A DNA stretch of 32,345 bases from an uncultured Oscillospiraceae bacterium (GCA_900553255.1 USCI01000017.1:1-32345), one strand, 5' to 3'; positions 9,012 to 17,520 are shown, counted from the stretch's first letter. The notes: a model not told the origin generated them from the sequence alone. Program-made: numbers and translations.

Positions 9012-9646
9012 CGCTCACGTCCTTTCTTTTTCGCTTGTCGTTTTTGCTCCGATATGGCTTTTTCCCTTGCCTGCCAATATTCGGGGTGGTGAATTTGCAC
9101 GCTGCTATTGATAACAGCCTCATACGCACCGGGGGCAAAGCGCTCGTTCACCGGAGCCTGGATCATCTTTTTATCCATCAGCTCCCGGAGAGCCACCTGC
9201 GCGTCATTATCTTCCTCAAAGCAAAGATAACCGCTCGCTATAAAACCGCAGCCCATCGCTTCTTTTCGGAATATCTTTTCCGCCAGTTCCCGGCGCACCA
9301 TAATTCCGCCATGCCCTGGGGTAGAAACGGAATAAACGCCGGGGCAGAGCGTTTCACATTCCTGGATATTGCCCCATGGGGAATAGGAAGGGGCCTCCGG
9401 CACAATAGTGTTTTGCCGCTGATCCTCCAGGCACTGCACCTCCTCCTGCGCCCGCGCCACCAAATCCTTCTGCGCGGAAAACAGATCGCTGAAATAGTGG
9501 CCCCAATCGTAGTCCGTCCGGTTACTGCATTTCCAGGTGACAAACTGCTGGGGCGCTGTCAAATGAACGCCCAACACAAATTCGCTGTCGCCCACATGAC
9601 AGGAATCCGTAATGACATACCCGGCGTTTTCTCTGTAATCCATCAT
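9008..9646 (-). CDS. ICE protein with shared N-terminal domain and DUF7007-like C-terminal domain
   Basis: This is a 212-aa soluble protein. Residues about 8-70 (YVITDSCHVGDSEFVLG onward) look paralogous to the N-terminus of the next upstream gene (YEVIQAVQIGDREVVLG). The second half, PWGNIQECETLCPGVYSVST with PGHGGIMV, an aromatic/acidic CFEEDNDAQVALRELMD block and a basic tail (QKRQAKKKGRER), fits the DUF7007 pattern seen in phage and mobile-element proteins. No enzymatic role is established for that domain. The start ATG has a GGAG about 8 bases upstream and overlaps the preceding stop by 4 bases. Confidence 0.8.
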   Translation of the reverse strand: MMDYRENAGYVITDSCHVGDSEFVLGVHLTAPQQFVTWKCSNRTDYDWGHYFSDLFSAQKDLVARAQEEVQCLEDQRQNTIVPEAPSYSPWGNIQECETLCPGVYSVSTPGHGGIMVRRELAEKIFRKEAMGCGFIASGYLCFEEDNDAQVALRELMDKKMIQAPVNERFAPGAYEAVINSSVQIHHPEYWQAREKAISEQKRQAKKKGRER

Positions 9647-10266
9647 CGTTCACGCTCCTTCGTAGTTTTCTTTTTGGCCTGTTCCTGCTGGATCGCAGTA
9701 AGGCCATGCTTGGCCCAGCCGGGAAGGTCCTCCGGCTGTATCGTTCCCAGCACGTCCATACGCTCATATCGGCTCTCTTTGCCAGTATAAAGGTCAACGC
9801 AGTAACAGGCTGACCCCCGGCTGTGTGGAGAAGCCCCAAAGCCTCCCATACAGAGCTTGAGCTGACGGGTAGCCCTGCGGTATTCCCGGCGCAGCACCTC
9901 CGGCTTTATCACTACGATTTTCCCGTGCAGATCATCCTCATAGGAAATGGGGATGCAGCCCTCCGCCGTGATGGGGTGATCGTCTATGCCCTGTATGCGG
10001 GGCTTATTGAGTTCTATGTGGGTTTTCTGCGCTTGCTCGGCAACCCGCTGGCCGAACAGCTCCACAATCTCCGGGAAATCATCACTGGCCATCACTTCGC
10101 TGTATTCTGCAAATAAGGCGTTTTTCCGGCAAAAGGCGCACATATACTTCATGCCGGTTTCATCCTGCGGCTTTTCCCCCAGGACAACCTCGCGGTCGCC
10201 AATCTGCACCGCCTGGATGACCTCATAATCACCGGCCATGCGTTTTTCTGTGGAATCATCGTTCAT
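9643..10266 (-). CDS. Conserved ICE protein, 207 aa, paralogous N-terminus with its neighbour
   Basis: The first 75 residues match the layout of the next downstream gene: an IGDREVVLG motif, a cysteine pair (MCAFC), an SDDFPEIVELF helix and an RVAEQ end. The second half has IVVIKPEVLRREYRRATRQL and then CMGGFGASPHSRGSACYCVD, a glycine/cysteine-rich motif that also appears in larger polyvalent proteins of such elements. The C-terminus is basic (QAKKKTTKERER), like that of its neighbour. It overlaps the genes on both sides by 4 bases. Function unknown; nucleic-acid or metal binding is possible from the cysteines and basic tail, but this is inference. Confidence 0.8.
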   Translation of the reverse strand: MNDDSTEKRMAGDYEVIQAVQIGDREVVLGEKPQDETGMKYMCAFCRKNALFAEYSEVMASDDFPEIVELFGQRVAEQAQKTHIELNKPRIQGIDDHPITAEGCIPISYEDDLHGKIVVIKPEVLRREYRRATRQLKLCMGGFGASPHSRGSACYCVDLYTGKESRYERMDVLGTIQPEDLPGWAKHGLTAIQQEQAKKKTTKERER

Positions 10267-10505
10267 CCCTCTGCCTCCATATCCTGTTTGATAAATGCTT
10301 TGATTTCCTTTACACTGGCAAAATCCCGTTCATCCCCGGTAAGGTAGCGCACCGTATCTCTCCATTGGGACAGCGGGTAGCTGTTCTCATCCATCCTGCA
10401 CAGGTCCAAAAGGGCCGCCCGCCGCAGAATAGGCGAAAGATTTAAGTCGGAGATGAAACAGCCATGCCGGGCCGCCAGTATGTCCAGCAGGTGCAGTTCA
10501 TTCAT
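10263..10505 (-). CDS. Small conserved ICE protein, 80 aa
   Basis: The frame starts MNELHLLDILAARHGCFISD and ends VKEIKAFIKQDMEAEG. It is predicted to be helical and soluble, with no signal peptide. The start ATG overlaps the stop of the upstream 80-aa gene by 8 bases and its own stop overlaps the next start by 4 bases, which supports it as a real gene in a coupled chain. No named family is recognised with confidence. Confidence 0.75.
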   Translation of the reverse strand: MNELHLLDILAARHGCFISDLNLSPILRRAALLDLCRMDENSYPLSQWRDTVRYLTGDERDFASVKEIKAFIKQDMEAEG

Positions 10506-10740
10506 GGCAACACCTGCTTTCTTCGGCTTCTTTCAGCAATTCCTCCACCAGTCTGCCGCTGCGGACTTTATTCCGGTCTGCCAGCACCTTGTTCTGGACG
10601 CACAGCACCGCCCGGATGTTGGGCACGGTAATGCCTGGGATCTCCACCATCTCCTCCGGGGTGATGGTGAGAAGCTGCACCGGGGAGTAACCAGCCTGGG
10701 CAAAGATGCGGAACAGCCGTTGTTCAAATCGTTCTCTCAT
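10498..10740 (-). CDS. Small helix-hairpin-helix-like protein, 80 aa
   Basis: It starts MRERFEQRLFRIFAQAGYSP. The segment LLTITPEEMVEIPGITVPNI has the spacing of a helix-hairpin-helix or RNA polymerase alpha-C-terminal-like fold (IPGIT in the hairpin position), so it may bind DNA. A longer frame opens at 10788, but that would place the start inside a terminator stem. ATG 10740 has an AAAGGAG site 8 bases upstream. It is the first gene of the tightly overlapped run that leads to the helicase/methylase, and it follows the terminator behind the pilin unit. DNA binding is inference. Confidence 0.75.
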   Translation of the reverse strand: MRERFEQRLFRIFAQAGYSPVQLLTITPEEMVEIPGITVPNIRAVLCVQNKVLADRNKVRSGRLVEELLKEAEESRCCHE

Positions 10741-10769
10741 CTGCAAAGCTCCTTTCTTTTTTGGTATGT

Positions 10770-10797
10770 AAAAGGGGCGGCTCCGCATGGCCGCCCC
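10770..10797 (-). terminator. Rho-independent terminator behind the pilin unit
   Basis: On the minus strand an 8-bp stem GGGGCGGC/GCCGCCCC with an 8-base loop is followed by TTTT. It lies between the 29-aa microprotein and the 80-aa gene. The short T-run suggests partial read-through, so the downstream genes may be expressed at lower level than the pilin. Confidence 0.7.
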
Positions 10798-10804
10798 TGG
10801 CTGG

Positions 10805-10894
10805 TTACTTCTTCCGGCTTCTGACTTTCAGGAAAATCAGGCCGCCGATGATGAATACCACCAGCGCAATGGCAATAATCGCTTTCAGTTCCAT
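10805..10894 (-). CDS. 29-aa single-pass membrane microprotein
   Basis: This reading frame is very short: MELKAIIAIALVVFIIGGLI and then FLKVRSRKK. It is one hydrophobic helix with a basic C-terminal tail, so an N-out/C-in orientation is expected. An AGGAGG site lies 9 bases upstream of ATG 10894. It follows the pilin stop at 10930 with a 35-base gap and precedes a terminator, so it is the last gene of the pilin transcript. I recall similarly short membrane peptides beside Cna-B proteins in other elements. Its role is unknown; it could assist export or anchoring of the pilin. Confidence 0.72.
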   Translation of the reverse strand: MELKAIIAIALVVFIIGGLIFLKVRSRKK

Positions 10895-10929
10895 AAAATC
10901 ATTCCTCCTAACACAGAATCAAGCCGCAG

Positions 10930-13900
10930 TTATTTCACGGTGTTTTTGCCCTTCTTGCGCTTACCCACATAGGCCGCAACGCCTAGGGCGGCAGCGCCCA
11001 TAGCGGATACGCCCATCAGGGCCGCCCACAGCCACGGCTTGCTGTCGTCACCAGTTTTCGGGGTGTCGCGCAGCTCATTGTGCATTTGCGCCACAGTGGT
11101 CTTATCCGCCAGAATCGTCACCTTTTTATCCGCAGGCAGCACATAGTTGGCGCTGGCCCCATCCGATACCTCGGACACGGTGTAATCGCCTACGCGCAGG
11201 CCCTCGATGAAGATTTCGCCGTTTTTATCCGTTTTGAAGGTCTGGTCGTAGCCGTTGGCCCCGGTCACGCGGAAGGAGAAGCCCTCCACCTTGCCGTCGC
11301 TGGACGTTTTTTCAATCCGCAGGGAGCCAGTCTGGGCCATGTTGGTGAAACCAATCCCGGCCTCGTTCTCTACCTCGTAAATCTTGCCGTTCTCGGTGAT
11401 CTCCACATAATAGGCGTTTTCATCCAGCAGGAAGCCCTCCGGCGCTTTGGTTTCCCTTACGAACACGCCGCCGTAGAGGATGTGGGACATCTCGTAAATG
11501 CCGGTGCTGGTTTCCTCCAGCTTGCCCAGCAACTCGTCACCCTCGTCCAGCTCTTTGTTGCCGTTGGTATCGCGGTACACTTCAAATTCAGCGCCCGTCA
11601 ATTTGTTATCGGGATAATCCTTATCCACCTTGGTGAGCCGCAGATCACCATACACACGCTCATTGGCAAGGGAAATCTCTACAACCTGTCCATCTTCCTC
11701 CACAGTAACGGGAATCACTTCATCGGAGAGGATGAACCCTTCCGGGCTTTCCAGTTCTTTCAGCACCCAATCACCGTAAGGCACATTGGTGAAAGAAAAG
11801 CTGCCGTCGTCCGCTGAGGTAGTGGTGGCAAGGGCGTTTTCGGCGGTAAACTCGGTTTCATCGGACTTAAACAGACCGATTACAGCCCCGCCCAGGCCCG
11901 TGCCGTTCTCATCGGTTTTGAGGCCCTTGATTTCGCCGCGGATCAGCTCGTTTGTGACAGCCTCGCCATCATTAGCGGAAATCTCTACCACGGCAACAGA
12001 AGGCCCGCCGTACTCAAAGGTGAACGGGAAGGTTTCGCCGTTCAGCAGATAATGACTGTCGGTGGACAGCTCTTTCAGGTAGAAGCTGCCGAAAGGCAAG
12101 TCGGTGCTGCAAATGGCCTGGCCGTTCTCATTCACAGAAACGATTTCCAGAAGCCCGTCTGCCGGGATCACGGAACCGTCTGCTGCGGTGATGTCCTCCT
12201 GGGCATAGAGGCCAAAGGTCACGGCGGAGATTTCTCCATTCATGCCAATGCCAAAGGTTTCATCCTGCTCCAGCACCTTGTCAAGCGTCACAAGGGCTTT
12301 TTGGCGCAGGTTGTAGAAGCTGGCAGAGGTTTCGGTGACTTCCACCTCCTGGCCTGCGTACACCAGCTCCACGTTGGTGACGTTCTCGCCGGTATCCACC
12401 ATGCCGTGAGGGAACTGGATTTCCTTCACCTGGAACTTGCCCAGGTAGAGGGGCTGGCTCTGGGCTGTCCCGTCCTCGCCGGTGGTGATGGTGTCCACTA
12501 CCTCGCCCGCAGAGTAGCGCAGGGTGCCGTCCAGGGTGTAGACGTCCTCCAGGGCGGTGATTTCAAACACCGCACCGGGCAGGCCCTGCACCTCGTACAC
12601 CGGCTGGTAAACGCCCTCGTTTTCTGTCACAGAGGAAAATACCTCGCCGGTCTTGCTGACTTTGATGATTCCTTTCTGCGCCATGTTGGGCTTGGTGACT
12701 TCGATCACCGTCACGCCGCCTTCCTCGCTGGAATGTTCCTCGGTCACATCAAAGTAAACCGGGGTGCTGTCCAGCACATAGCCGTAGGGGGCCTGTACTT
12801 CAACCAGAGAGTACCCGGAGCCGTACTCCAGCTTTTCAGGCGTTACCAGATAGCCCTCGGAATTGGTGTAGAACGTATCAATGGTGGTCGGCGTCGGGTA
12901 AGTGAAGGTCATTTCCACCTTGCTGCCATCGGGACGGTAAATCTGGAACCCGGCCCCCGCATAGGGGATGGTGACGCCGGTTTCCGCGTCCACCTTGACC
13001 ACCTTGATGAAGCTCTCAAAATTGGCGTTGTTGATAAGGTAGCGGTAGGTCTGGCCGTCCTGAGCGATATACACTTCAAAATCGTCCATCAGCTCGCGGC
13101 CTTCCCAGCCCTTGGTCTGGCGGACGATATAGGTGCCATAGGGCAGCTTCTTCGACTGTGCAAAGCCGTTCTCATCGCAGACGAGGACATCGCGCTCGGA
13201 TTCCCTGGCATTATCATAGCTGCCGGCTGATTTCAAAAACACCTGGAACTCCGCGCCGGATTCCGGGGTTTCGATCTGGGTTTCCCCGTCGTCGGTATGC
13301 TTGATGATGGCGATGTCGCCTTTGATGACCTGTTCCGTCACGTCGTTGGCGGTATCGTTCAGCTCAATCTCATACAGCTCCGGTTCCGCGCCTACCTTGT
13401 GGATGGTGGAATCCAGCAGGTAGCCCTCGCTGGGGCTGATTTCACGCACGGTCCAGTCCGAATCGCAGACGTAATAGCCGGTGGTGAACTGGCCGTTTTC
13501 GTCCGTGGTGAAGCTGTCGATGAGGGTATCTCCCTTATACAGCCCATACACAGCGCCGGCAAGGGAACCGTCGCCCTGGGGTGCGCCCGTTTCCACATCG
13601 CTCTTGGTGACGGTGACGCGGAATTTCTTCAGCACGTTGTTCACGCTCTTGTGGGTAACTTCATTCCACTCGATGGTAGCTGTCTGGGAATCCGGCACCA
13701 CATAACGGATGGGAGTATCCACCTCCTCCAGTACATAGCCCGTGCCAATGAGCACGTTTTCAAAGCGTGCCACACCGCTGGAGTCCGTCACAGCATATTC
13801 ATCCACCGGCTGCCCGGAGAGGGATGTGCCATACAGATGGAAGGTCATGCCCTCCACCAGTCCGTCCTCGCTGGTTTTCGTCACTTCCAGGCTGCCGCGC

Positions 13901-15159
13901 TTGAGGACATTGTTGAAATTCACGGTAGCAGTCTGGCCGCTGACGATGGTCACGCGCTGGGTTTCCTGGGGTTCGTACTTATCAATCGACTGCTCGGTTA
14001 CGGTATAAACGCCGGGATTGAGGTCGGTGATGTCGATCTCGCCCGCCTCATTGGTGGTTTTGGTGGCGCTGTACCCCTCGCCGGTGATAGTGAAGTTGAT
14101 CCCGGCTACCTGTCCGTCCTCGGAAGTCTTAATCAGCTTCATATTGCCGGTTTTCACTTCCAGGTTCAGATAGCCCACCATAGAATCGGACACGGTTTCC
14201 CCATAGGTGGCAAAGTCCTGCTTGCCGCCGCCGGTAATGCCATCCGTCCATACCACTACGCCGCTGCGCTGGGCAGAGATTTTTTCTGCTTTCACCGTTA
14301 CAGAACCTTTGATGGCCTGGGCGGAAGTGATGGTGAGCTGATTGCCGTCCACGGAGAAATTCAGCCCGGTGGTGCTGCTGGAGAAGGTGTAGTCACTCAG
14401 CACACCGTTGGTATCCGTGAGAGTGAGGGAATACTGCTGGCCGTCCCATTTCAGCTCATAGGCCCCGGCGTCGGCGGTGCTGCTGAAAAAGCTGGGGAGC
14501 ATAGTGTGGCGCTTGACCGCGCTCTCAATGGCGGAATACTGGCTGAAAATCTCGCTGTACAGCGGATGGTCGGCGCTGATATATTCCGTCACGTTGTTTT
14601 TGCCCTGGGCATTGGCGTCCACATGGTTAAACTGGCTGTCGCGCTCACCCACGACAGTTTCCCAAACAAGAAGCTGGGTAGCGATATATCCTGCGATCTT
14701 GCTGGCGTCCTCCGGGTCCCCGCTCATCCATGAAGTGCTGGCGTTGCCCTGCCAGCCATAGGTCATAATCCGCCCGATATATTCCTTGATGGTATCCGGC
14801 GGGATGGTGGGGTTTAAGTTGGACGGGTAGTTATCCCAGAAATCTTCGCCTCGGCCCGTGTACTGGTCGCCGGTATTCACACCGACGCCCGGCTCAATAC
14901 AGTAGATGGCCCTGCCATTGAATGCGTCCTGGGTGTGGACGGAAAAGCTGTCGTTCTCTCCGGTGGACCAGCCGCCCATGAAATTCAGGGCGGGATGGCC
15001 CCAGCCGGCCTTGTTGGGGTCGCTGGCACGGGGCAGGTCGATCATATACGTCGTCATGGTTTCGCCTGCGGCAAAAGCCGTGGTTCCTGTCCCTACGAAC
15101 ACGCCCAGGCACATGAGCAGGGCCATGAACAGGGACAGAGGCTTTCTCAATGCTTTCAT
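10930..15159 (-). CDS. Sortase-anchored SpaA/Cna-B pilin-like adhesin with N-terminal thioester domain
   Basis: This is a 1409-aa surface protein. Residues 1-31 are a signal peptide (MKALRKPLSLFMALLMCLGV, cut near AFAA). Residues about 35-330 form a thioester domain: Cys87 in YCIEPG and Gln162 in ATQLLVWE are the expected bond partners. From about residue 337 ten Cna-B/SpaA repeats follow. Each opens with a Lys strand (for example KLIKTS, EVTKTS, KVVKVD, KVSKTG, RLTKVD, RIEKTS) and later has a Glu strand (VREISPSEGY, LVEVQAPYGY, LKELESPEGF, VRETKAPEGF), as needed for self-forming isopeptide bonds. TPKTG at 1366-1370, a hydrophobic stretch and a KRKKGK tail form a sortase signal. ATG 15159 is chosen because AAGGAGG lies 7 bases upstream; the frame extends further but without a better start. 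In ICEs such proteins may promote mating-pair contact or host adhesion; this is inference. No sortase gene is in the window. Confidence 0.93.
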   Translation of the reverse strand: MKALRKPLSLFMALLMCLGVFVGTGTTAFAAGETMTTYMIDLPRASDPNKAGWGHPALNFMGGWSTGENDSFSVHTQDAFNGRAIYCIEPGVGVNTGDQYTGRGEDFWDNYPSNLNPTIPPDTIKEYIGRIMTYGWQGNASTSWMSGDPEDASKIAGYIATQLLVWETVVGERDSQFNHVDANAQGKNNVTEYISADHPLYSEIFSQYSAIESAVKRHTMLPSFFSSTADAGAYELKWDGQQYSLTLTDTNGVLSDYTFSSSTTGLNFSVDGNQLTITSAQAIKGSVTVKAEKISAQRSGVVVWTDGITGGGKQDFATYGETVSDSMVGYLNLEVKTGNMKLIKTSEDGQVAGINFTITGEGYSATKTTNEAGEIDITDLNPGVYTVTEQSIDKYEPQETQRVTIVSGQTATVNFNNVLKRGSLEVTKTSEDGLVEGMTFHLYGTSLSGQPVDEYAVTDSSGVARFENVLIGTGYVLEEVDTPIRYVVPDSQTATIEWNEVTHKSVNNVLKKFRVTVTKSDVETGAPQGDGSLAGAVYGLYKGDTLIDSFTTDENGQFTTGYYVCDSDWTVREISPSEGYLLDSTIHKVGAEPELYEIELNDTANDVTEQVIKGDIAIIKHTDDGETQIETPESGAEFQVFLKSAGSYDNARESERDVLVCDENGFAQSKKLPYGTYIVRQTKGWEGRELMDDFEVYIAQDGQTYRYLINNANFESFIKVVKVDAETGVTIPYAGAGFQIYRPDGSKVEMTFTYPTPTTIDTFYTNSEGYLVTPEKLEYGSGYSLVEVQAPYGYVLDSTPVYFDVTEEHSSEEGGVTVIEVTKPNMAQKGIIKVSKTGEVFSSVTENEGVYQPVYEVQGLPGAVFEITALEDVYTLDGTLRYSAGEVVDTITTGEDGTAQSQPLYLGKFQVKEIQFPHGMVDTGENVTNVELVYAGQEVEVTETSASFYNLRQKALVTLDKVLEQDETFGIGMNGEISAVTFGLYAQEDITAADGSVIPADGLLEIVSVNENGQAICSTDLPFGSFYLKELSTDSHYLLNGETFPFTFEYGGPSVAVVEISANDGEAVTNELIRGEIKGLKTDENGTGLGGAVIGLFKSDETEFTAENALATTTSADDGSFSFTNVPYGDWVLKELESPEGFILSDEVIPVTVEEDGQVVEISLANERVYGDLRLTKVDKDYPDNKLTGAEFEVYRDTNGNKELDEGDELLGKLEETSTGIYEMSHILYGGVFVRETKAPEGFLLDENAYYVEITENGKIYEVENEAGIGFTNMAQTGSLRIEKTSSDGKVEGFSFRVTGANGYDQTFKTDKNGEIFIEGLRVGDYTVSEVSDGASANYVLPADKKVTILADKTTVAQMHNELRDTPKTGDDSKPWLWAALMGVSAMGAAALGVAAYVGKRKKGKNTVK

Positions 15160-15179
15160 CGTGTTACCTCCTTGAAATG

Positions 15180-15219
15180 GCCGCAAGCAGCACATCGCTC
15201 TGGATGTGCTGCTTGCGGC
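15180..15219 (-). promoter_or_regulatory. Perfect 17-bp hairpin in the pilin 5' leader
   Basis: Two perfectly complementary 17-base arms (15180-15196 and 15203-15219) with a 6-base loop lie 20 bases upstream of the pilin start, just before its ribosome site. Neither strand has a T-run after the stem, so it is not a standard terminator. It may stabilise the message or act as a protein-binding or attenuation element. The rest of 15,220-15,436 is non-coding and I see no convincing promoter in it. Confidence 0.6.
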
Positions 15220-15436
15220 TGGATTCTGTTTACGTTCTAAAAAAGAGAGGCGCGCCAATCGTTCTCCGCCTTATCCGTTCTATCCATAACCCTGTGGATT
15301 CCTGAAAGAATCAGCCTCCCCAAATATCTTCTTTTTTAGGCTGTTTAGGTTGTACGAGGGGGTGAGGTGTGGAGAGGGGGAACAGCGAAAACGCCGGTTC
15401 CCTGTAAATGGGCGCACTGCTCCCTTGGCAGTAAGG

Positions 15437-16408
15437 TTATCTCTCTAAACTGCGTTGGCGCTTGCGGTAGAGTTCCAATGCCTTAACAATGGTGTCCTCG
15501 ATCTTCTGCGCGGGCGTCCCCGCTGGGAAAAACTTGGCGATTCTATTTTTGGGTATTTTGAATTGCTCCACCTGGTTGGGCTTTTCCTCCTTCATAATGG
15601 AAACGAGTGCGTCTTTGGCCAGCCGTTCCCCTCCAGTCTTGGCTTCGGACATCTGGCGCATTTTGATGGCCTGGGCGTGGGACGGGGTGCAGTCCATCTC
15701 GTCCATGATAGCGAACAAGTCGGCCTGTTCTTCTTTTCGCAGGTAAGACAGCTCCACCGCAGGGCGCATGGCAATCTGGAGAGTTTCCTGGTCTTTGAGA
15801 ACCGAGTTATCTACCAGTTCCAGAATTTCCGGGATAAGGTGGGTAAGGCGGATATATCGACGAATTTGGTCTTTACTTTCGCCTACTTGTTCCGCCAACA
15901 CATCTCTGGATTTCATACCTTTTAACTTGTGCGCCACTGGCTCACAAGTTAAATCCGTCCGCTGTCCCTGCCTTTTCATAGCGTCCAATTTCATTTTGTA
16001 GGCAAATGCCTTCTCCGAGGGCAGGATCTGCTCCCGCTGCAGGTTGGAGTCCACCATGATAATCGTGGCTTCATCATCGGTGAGCTGCCGCACAATACAA
16101 GGGATTTCCGCAAGCCCCGCTAAATCCGCCGCCTTTTTCCTGCGGTGTCCGGCCACCATTTCATAGCCGCCCTCCGGTTTGGGGCGCACCAGGGCAGGGA
16201 CTAATACGCCGTACTGCTTCACGCTTTCCGTCATTTCCTGCATGGCTGCGTCCATGCGAACCTTAAACGGGTGATTCGGGAAGTCGCTGATTTCCGAAGG
16301 CGAAAGATTGACAACTTTTTCAAGCCGTGCCTCGGCCCGTTCTTCCTCCGTGGAAAACAAATCATCGACTGAGGGAAGATTGAAGTTTAGCCCGCTGCTT
16401 TTCGCCAT
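15437..16408 (-). CDS. parB: ParB/Spo0J-family partition protein
   Basis: This 323-aa protein has the ParB N-terminal nuclease-like/CTP-binding fold: a conserved start (LSPSEISDFPNHPFKV), GHRR at residues 87-90 and NLQRE at 122-126. A helix-turn-helix region follows (SRDVLAEQVGESKDQIRRYIRL) and then a helical C-terminal part. In the family, GHRR binds CTP and the HTH binds parS sites. It overlaps the parA stop by 47 bases and has its own AAAGGAGGT site 8 bases upstream, so the two are co-translated but separately initiated. In an ICE it would help maintain the excised circular form. No parS-like site was found by eye. Confidence 0.92.
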   Translation of the reverse strand: MAKSSGLNFNLPSVDDLFSTEEERAEARLEKVVNLSPSEISDFPNHPFKVRMDAAMQEMTESVKQYGVLVPALVRPKPEGGYEMVAGHRRKKAADLAGLAEIPCIVRQLTDDEATIIMVDSNLQREQILPSEKAFAYKMKLDAMKRQGQRTDLTCEPVAHKLKGMKSRDVLAEQVGESKDQIRRYIRLTHLIPEILELVDNSVLKDQETLQIAMRPAVELSYLRKEEQADLFAIMDEMDCTPSHAQAIKMRQMSEAKTGGERLAKDALVSIMKEEKPNQVEQFKIPKNRIAKFFPAGTPAQKIEDTIVKALELYRKRQRSLER

Positions 16409-17210
16409 CCGCCAGCACCTCCTTTGAAAAATCCGCGTAAGCCTGGGCCACCTTGCTCCCCTTGTCGTAGGCGTAAATACTCTTGCCTGCGGCGCTGATC
16501 TCTGCGGCTTTGATGGCTACGGGAATCTCGGAACGATAAATTTTCAACACGCTCCCGTAACTCTGCCGCAGTGTATCCGCTGTCTGTCTGGCAAGGTTTG
16601 TGCGCCCATCCACCAGAGTGAGCAGCACCCCGTCCACCTTCAGAGCCGGGTTGATCTGCCGCTTCACTTTATTGATGGTTTTCATAAGCTGGGTCATGCC
16701 CTTGGCGGGAAGATAGTGGGCCTGCACCGGGATAATCACGCTGTCCGCCGCTGCCAGGGCGTTGATCGTAATCATACCCAGGGACGGCATACAGTCAATG
16801 AGAACTACATCATAGTGCTTCTTGGCTTCATTGACATAGGTTCGCAGCGTAAACTCCCGGCTCATGGCGTTGACCAGGCTCATTTCCAGTGCGGACAGCT
16901 CAATGTTGGCGGGCATAAGGTCTACGCCCTCGCTGTGGTGCAAAATGCCCTCATCTGTGGTGAATGGTTCATCGCGGATCACCTTCTCCATAACAGTGGC
17001 CAGGGTGGTCTGCAAGCTGTCCTGGTCTTGCCAGCCCAGGCAGGTGGTAAGGTCGCCCTGGGGGTCTGCGTCAATGAGCAGAACTTTTTTCCCCAGACGC
17101 GCCAGACCAATGCCCAGGTTCACCGTCGTGGTGGTTTTGCCTGTGCCGCCTTTCTGGTTGGCCAGCGCGATCACGCGGCTATCCTTGGGGCGGCTTCTTT
17201 GTTCCGGCAT
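16362..17210 (-). CDS. parA: ParA-family partition ATPase
   Basis: This 282-aa protein carries the deviant Walker A KGGTGKTT (residues 20-27), LIDADPQGD (45-53) and LIDCMPSLG, the P-loop motifs of ParA/MinD ATPases. ParA uses ATP-driven, non-specific DNA binding to move ParB-bound DNA. The frame is open further upstream, but MPEQ at 17210 has GGAGG 8 bases before it; an ATG at 17216 lies too close to that site. It precedes and overlaps parB. The 17,211-17,294 leader holds a stem-loop (17,238-17,264) of ten pairs including one G-U. Confidence 0.93.
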   Translation of the reverse strand: MPEQRSRPKDSRVIALANQKGGTGKTTTTVNLGIGLARLGKKVLLIDADPQGDLTTCLGWQDQDSLQTTLATVMEKVIRDEPFTTDEGILHHSEGVDLMPANIELSALEMSLVNAMSREFTLRTYVNEAKKHYDVVLIDCMPSLGMITINALAAADSVIIPVQAHYLPAKGMTQLMKTINKVKRQINPALKVDGVLLTLVDGRTNLARQTADTLRQSYGSVLKIYRSEIPVAIKAAEISAAGKSIYAYDKGSKVAQAYADFSKEVLADGEKQRAKLQSSLSR

Positions 17211-17237
17211 TTTCATGTCCTCCTTCTTCATAGATTT

Positions 17238-17264
17238 AGCCGCCCGTTGGCAAGACGGACGGCT
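17238..17264 (-). promoter_or_regulatory. Stem-loop in the parA leader
   Basis: On the minus strand AGCCGTCCGT and ACGGGCGGCT pair over ten positions (one G-U) around a 7-base loop, about 15 bases before the parA ribosome site. No T-run follows, so it is a leader structure rather than a terminator. Its role is unknown. Confidence 0.4.
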
Positions 17265-17294
17265 ATGTATGGGGAGTCTGAAAGATGGGGCATG

Positions 17295-17333
17295 AAAAAA
17301 GCCGCTTACTCTTTCTGAAAAGAATAAGCGGCT
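17295..17333 (-). terminator. Rho-independent terminator behind the 54-aa gene
   Basis: On the minus strand a 15-position stem with one mismatch (AGCCGCTTA outer arm, 4-base loop) is followed by TTTTTT. It separates the first small gene of the element from parA and parB. Confidence 0.85.
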
Positions 17334-17355
17334 CATAAGGCGGCGATATGTAATT

Positions 17356-17520
17356 TTACATCTTCTTCACCGGGGCGCACATGGCTTTGAGCAGAAGTTC
17401 ATCCAGGCAGCCGGTGTCCCGGTTTTCCCGGAGCATAGTATTGCGCAGGTGGTTGAGGCTCTGGATGACTATGCTGTTCTCGGCGGGGGTGAGGGTTATC
17501 TTGAATTTCCGTTTTTTCAT
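17356..17520 (-). CDS. Small basic ICE protein, 54 aa
   Basis: The frame starts MKKRKFKITLTPAENSIVIQ and ends CAPVKKM. It resembles short basic proteins that I recall at the parA-proximal end of Tn1549-like elements; the function is not established. Start ATG 17520 has AAAGGAGG 8 bases upstream. A longer frame to 17574 would begin within the probable -35 element. It is the first gene of the element in the transcribed direction and is followed by its own terminator, so it may be expressed independently of parAB. A DNA-binding role near the element end is possible but is inference. Confidence 0.75.
   Translation of the reverse strand: MKKRKFKITLTPAENSIVIQSLNHLRNTMLRENRDTGCLDELLLKAMCAPVKKM

Noticed and set aside
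15180..15219. Terminator reading of the hairpin before the pilin gene
   Set aside because: No T-run follows on either strand.
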